A stretch of 35,213 nucleotides of DNA from Anaerolineaceae bacterium (GTDB lineage Bacteria > Chloroflexota > Anaerolineae > Promineifilales > Promineifilaceae). The position numbers and the translations under genes are program-made. The stretch lies in the NCBI GenBank assembly GCA_002699125.1, contig PABI01000019.1, positions 1 to 35,213 of the forward strand, given 5' to 3'. The notes below the pieces were generated by a model, which saw only the letters and a list, made by a program, of their open reading frames with translations, had not been told where the DNA came from and made no database searches. Of the stretch, positions 33,516 to 35,213 are shown in pieces; position 1 is the first letter of the stretch; each line of letters opens with the position of its first letter.

Positions 33516-33982
33516 TCATATTGACTTTGCCAGCACTGCGCGTAACTGGGCAACTTCCCGACGCACCGCCTCCTCGGGGAACTCCTGATACCCTGACCCC
33601 GGCAAGGGATCGCCTGGTGCCACATCATCCGAAAATCGCGGTGCGACCAACCAATGCAGATGCGGGACCCGATTGCCCAACAACTGATAGTTCATCTTCA
33701 ACGGCCGATAAACCACCTGCATCGCCCGGCCAACCCGCAATAAATCGAACCAGAACGCCGTCGCCTCTTCCTCTGATAGTTCTGTTGGCTCCACCACATG
33801 CCTGCCGCGCCAGATTACCGCCGCAAAGCCTGCTGGACACCTCGTAAGTGCAAGTACCCATCGGACCACTTGCTGGAGAAGAAACGAATCCGGCCTTCTA
33901 TTTCCTCGGGACGGCCTTCAGCGCATAAGCGGCACGCTGCTCCCGACAGTTGTTCCTGATAGCCCGACGGCCATGTACTCAT
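33516..33982 (-). pseudogene. HIT-family protein, broken by a frameshift
   Basis: Two frames together make one histidine-triad protein. The N-terminal part (from 33982) carries CRLCAEGRPEEIEGRIRFFS and SDGYLHLRGVQQ, then runs into a stop in another frame. The C-terminal part has GFAAVIWRGRHVVEPTELSE, then NRVPHLHWLVAPRF. Adding one G at about 33829-33830 (AGCAGGCTT to AGCAGGGCTT on the minus strand) would rejoin them as VQQGFAAVIWRG. The triad is also imperfect: HLHWL has Leu for the third His, although the middle, nucleophilic, His remains. It may be a real mutation or a sequencing error. Confidence 0.75.
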
Positions 33983-34133
33983 AGGTCGTCTACCTCCCGA
34001 CACTCGTCCGCTGGCCAACGGCCGTTTCAGCAGGCGCGGGCCAGGAGGCCTGGCTGCACAGAATGAATCAAACGAGCCCAGACCTCGCGCTCCGCTGCAA
34101 GCCTTGTTAACCCGCGTTTGATTGGTGTATCAA

Positions 34134-34823
34134 TTACCTCAACGGTTGCGGAATCGTCACACATGTCTTCCCACCCTTCTTGAATCGAAAATCGCACCTT
34201 TCGCCACCTTCGGCAAGAGTCATCGTGCGACGCAATCCCCAACCTAGCATCTCACTGGCTACTTTGTCAACAGCACACACATACGGGGCCAACTCAGCTG
34301 CACCTTGTTCGTTGAGAAACTTACAGATGGCACACTCGATGTAGTCAACCCCATAGTCAAAGTCTCGGCCATCGCCTTCAATGTAAGCCAAAACATACCC
34401 ACCAGAATACTTGCGCTCCTGAGACAATAACGCTCGCTTCTGCAATCGTTTGGCGAACCAACGAGAGAACCATAGAACCCCAATTCCGCGACGGACCCAG
34501 CCCGGAATCGCTTCAAATTCCGCTTCACCTATCTCGTAAACCAGGCGTCCAGCCTCTTCGACGGTCCTGCCGTGTTTTTGAAACGTTTGGTATATTGCTA
34601 AGTACCGACTTGCTGGAAGCAAAAAGATCAACAGAGGATTTCTGTCACCAATGTAGGGAATCTGGGGTATGAGGTCTTTATACTTTTCACGTGACTCCTG
34701 CATTAAGATATTGGCTTCTTCTTCGCCATAACGGGCAATAAGTAATTGCTTGACGCGAGATACCGATCTGTCAAAGTCCTTTATTAGTCGGAATTTACGC
34801 GAGACATAAGTTCCGTACGACAT
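34134..34823 (-). CDS. L-2-amino-thiazoline-4-carboxylate hydrolase family protein
   Basis: The product has 229 residues. The C-terminal half is close to the ATC-hydrolase family: DFDYGVDYIECAICKFLNEQ, then GAAELAPYVCAVDKVASEML, then LRRTMTLAEGGERCDFRFKK. The paired cysteines of YIECAICK and the CDFRF end are the family's marks. The N-terminal half is helical. Members hydrolyse a cyclic cysteine precursor or, more often, have no known substrate. ATG 34823 has GGAGTG about 8 nt upstream. The region downstream to the HIT pseudogene (33983-34133) holds one ACGGCCGT and no gene. Confidence 0.85.
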   Translation of the reverse strand: MSYGTYVSRKFRLIKDFDRSVSRVKQLLIARYGEEEANILMQESREKYKDLIPQIPYIGDRNPLLIFLLPASRYLAIYQTFQKHGRTVEEAGRLVYEIGEAEFEAIPGWVRRGIGVLWFSRWFAKRLQKRALLSQERKYSGGYVLAYIEGDGRDFDYGVDYIECAICKFLNEQGAAELAPYVCAVDKVASEMLGWGLRRTMTLAEGGERCDFRFKKGGKTCVTIPQPLR

Positions 34824-35154
34824 TCAATATCACTCCAAATTGCAGGCCGAGTTGAGTAGCCTAACAATGTATTATGCTGCACGGCTATAGTAATTTTCCG
34901 GCCACGTGATCTTTGTAAAGCATTGTTTGGATGTTGATATAACGCCCAATAAAAAAAGGCCACCCTTTTGCTAAGAAGTGCGAGTTCGTTTGCGGTCGCG
35001 GATGACCTTATCAATTGAATAATAGCTTTGCTGCTGTTACAAGTTGCTGGCAACACGGCCGTCTCAAACTCGCGCCAACATCATAGCAAATCGCCGGTGC
35101 CGTGACAATGCCTGTGGGATACGGCCGTGCCCGGAAGAATTGTGTTGATACAAG
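34824..35154. other. Gene-free end of the window
   Basis: I see no convincing gene here. Open frames are short, without ribosome sites or recognisable products. Two ACGGCCGT octamers (about 35057 and 35121) lie in it, and the promoter for the ATC-hydrolase-family gene should be near 34830-34900. The perfect palindrome at 35155 follows. Confidence 0.6.
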
Positions 35155-35204
35155 ACGAGGCCTGAGCCTGTCGAAGGCCGGCCTTCGACAGGCTCAGGCC
35201 TCGT
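35155..35204. repeat. Perfect 50-bp palindrome
   Basis: The sequence from ACGAGGCCTGAGCCTGTCGA to its complement closes on GGCCGGCC at 35176-35183, with no loop and no mismatch over 25-bp arms. The unit contains the common dispersed repeat GCCTGAGCCTGTCGAAGG in both orientations. It would form a strong hairpin or cruciform, and may be a REP-like element or a terminator of a gene beyond the window. Confidence 0.85.
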
Positions 35205-35213
35205 TTGGCGTTA

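Larger units (their letters stand above)
982..35128. repeat. Dispersed iterated palindrome ACGGCCGT, about 59 copies
   Basis: The self-complementary octamer ACGGCCGT recurs throughout the window, very often as AACGGCCGTT or ACGGCCGTT. Examples start at 982, 4382, 6921, 8396, 10191, 12579, 13627, 17131, 20279, 23194, 24132, 28204, 30353, 32207 and 35121. I count about 59 by eye. Independent bases at roughly 55 percent GC would give fewer than one. Copies lie in genes on both strands, in all reading phases (giving TAV, NGR or RPF in the proteins), and also in intergenic DNA at 32207, about 35057 and 35121. Many half-matched forms (TCGGCCGT, GCGGCCGT, ACGGCCGA) occur too. Copies are missing from the AT-rich orphan genes at 6026-6538 and 8548-9552. 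Confidence 0.9.

Noticed and set aside
34784..35056. Minus-strand frame of 90 codons upstream of the ATC-hydrolase gene
   Set aside because: No ribosome site or recognisable domain, and it overlaps the start of a well-supported gene.
1..35213. tRNA, rRNA or transposase genes
   Set aside because: No T-arm-like GGTTCGAATCC segments, rRNA cores or DDE/tyrosine transposase motifs were seen on either strand; a dedicated scan would be needed to exclude tRNAs fully.

Overview
The window looks like a piece of a moderately GC-rich Chloroflexota chromosome (Anaerolineae, Ardenticatenia or Caldilineae-like). This is inferred from the content and was not checked by a search. The pointers are a secreted ELWxxDGT-repeat protein ending in a YLPL-type tail, GAF-rich sensor kinases, a large cyclase-ATPase-TPR regulator, several lipoproteins, MenA, and many short dispersed palindromes. 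The octamer ACGGCCGT occurs about 59 times by hand count, where fewer than one copy is expected by chance. It behaves like a genome-wide iterated palindrome comparable to cyanobacterial HIP1.

Layout. 1-5.7 kb: a secreted 18-repeat ELWxxDGT protein and a hybrid histidine kinase with two receivers, both on the minus strand. 5.7-10.2 kb: a mosaic built around an intact methylcrotonyl-CoA carboxylase beta gene. A promoter-plus-5' fossil of a second copy lies upstream and 3' fossils lie downstream. AT-rich orphan genes (a membrane protein and a HEPN-like protein) and an NTF2-like cassette sit between the pieces. 10.2-14.5 kb: an AlkZ-related winged-helix protein, a YcaQ/AlkX-type crosslink glycosylase, a flavin-binding PPOX protein, a GIY-YIG nuclease-like protein and a YgeY-type M20 hydrolase, separated by REP-like hairpins. 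14.6-17.9 kb: ychF, a lipoprotein, a Dph6-type ATP pyrophosphatase and a glutaminyl cyclase lipoprotein, closely packed on the plus strand and possibly one operon.

18-22.7 kb: a large membrane GAF-GAF histidine kinase (minus), a tandem-GNAT acetyltransferase (plus) and menA (minus). 22.9-28.4 kb: a 1304-residue protein with the architecture of mammalian soluble adenylyl cyclase (two cyclase domains, an ATPase and TPRs), convergent with a HEIGH/ExxAD predicted zinc metalloprotease. 28.6-33.5 kb: an ECF sigma factor whose stop codon overlaps the start of an unusual anti-sigma factor. That protein carries a cytoplasmic zinc finger, one membrane helix and two extracellular ABC-type solute-binding domains. 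An MFS transporter diverges from the pair. 33.5-35.2 kb: a frameshifted HIT-family gene, an ATC-hydrolase-family gene, and a gene-free end with a perfect 50-bp palindrome.

The most novel candidates are three. First, the sigma/anti-sigma pair with a built-in tandem solute-binding sensor. Second, the ACGGCCGT iterated palindrome. Third, the carboxylase gene-within-a-gene mosaic with its hairpin elements, which share a loop core but have unrelated, perfectly complementary arms. I saw no CRISPR array, rRNA, tRNA or transposase.
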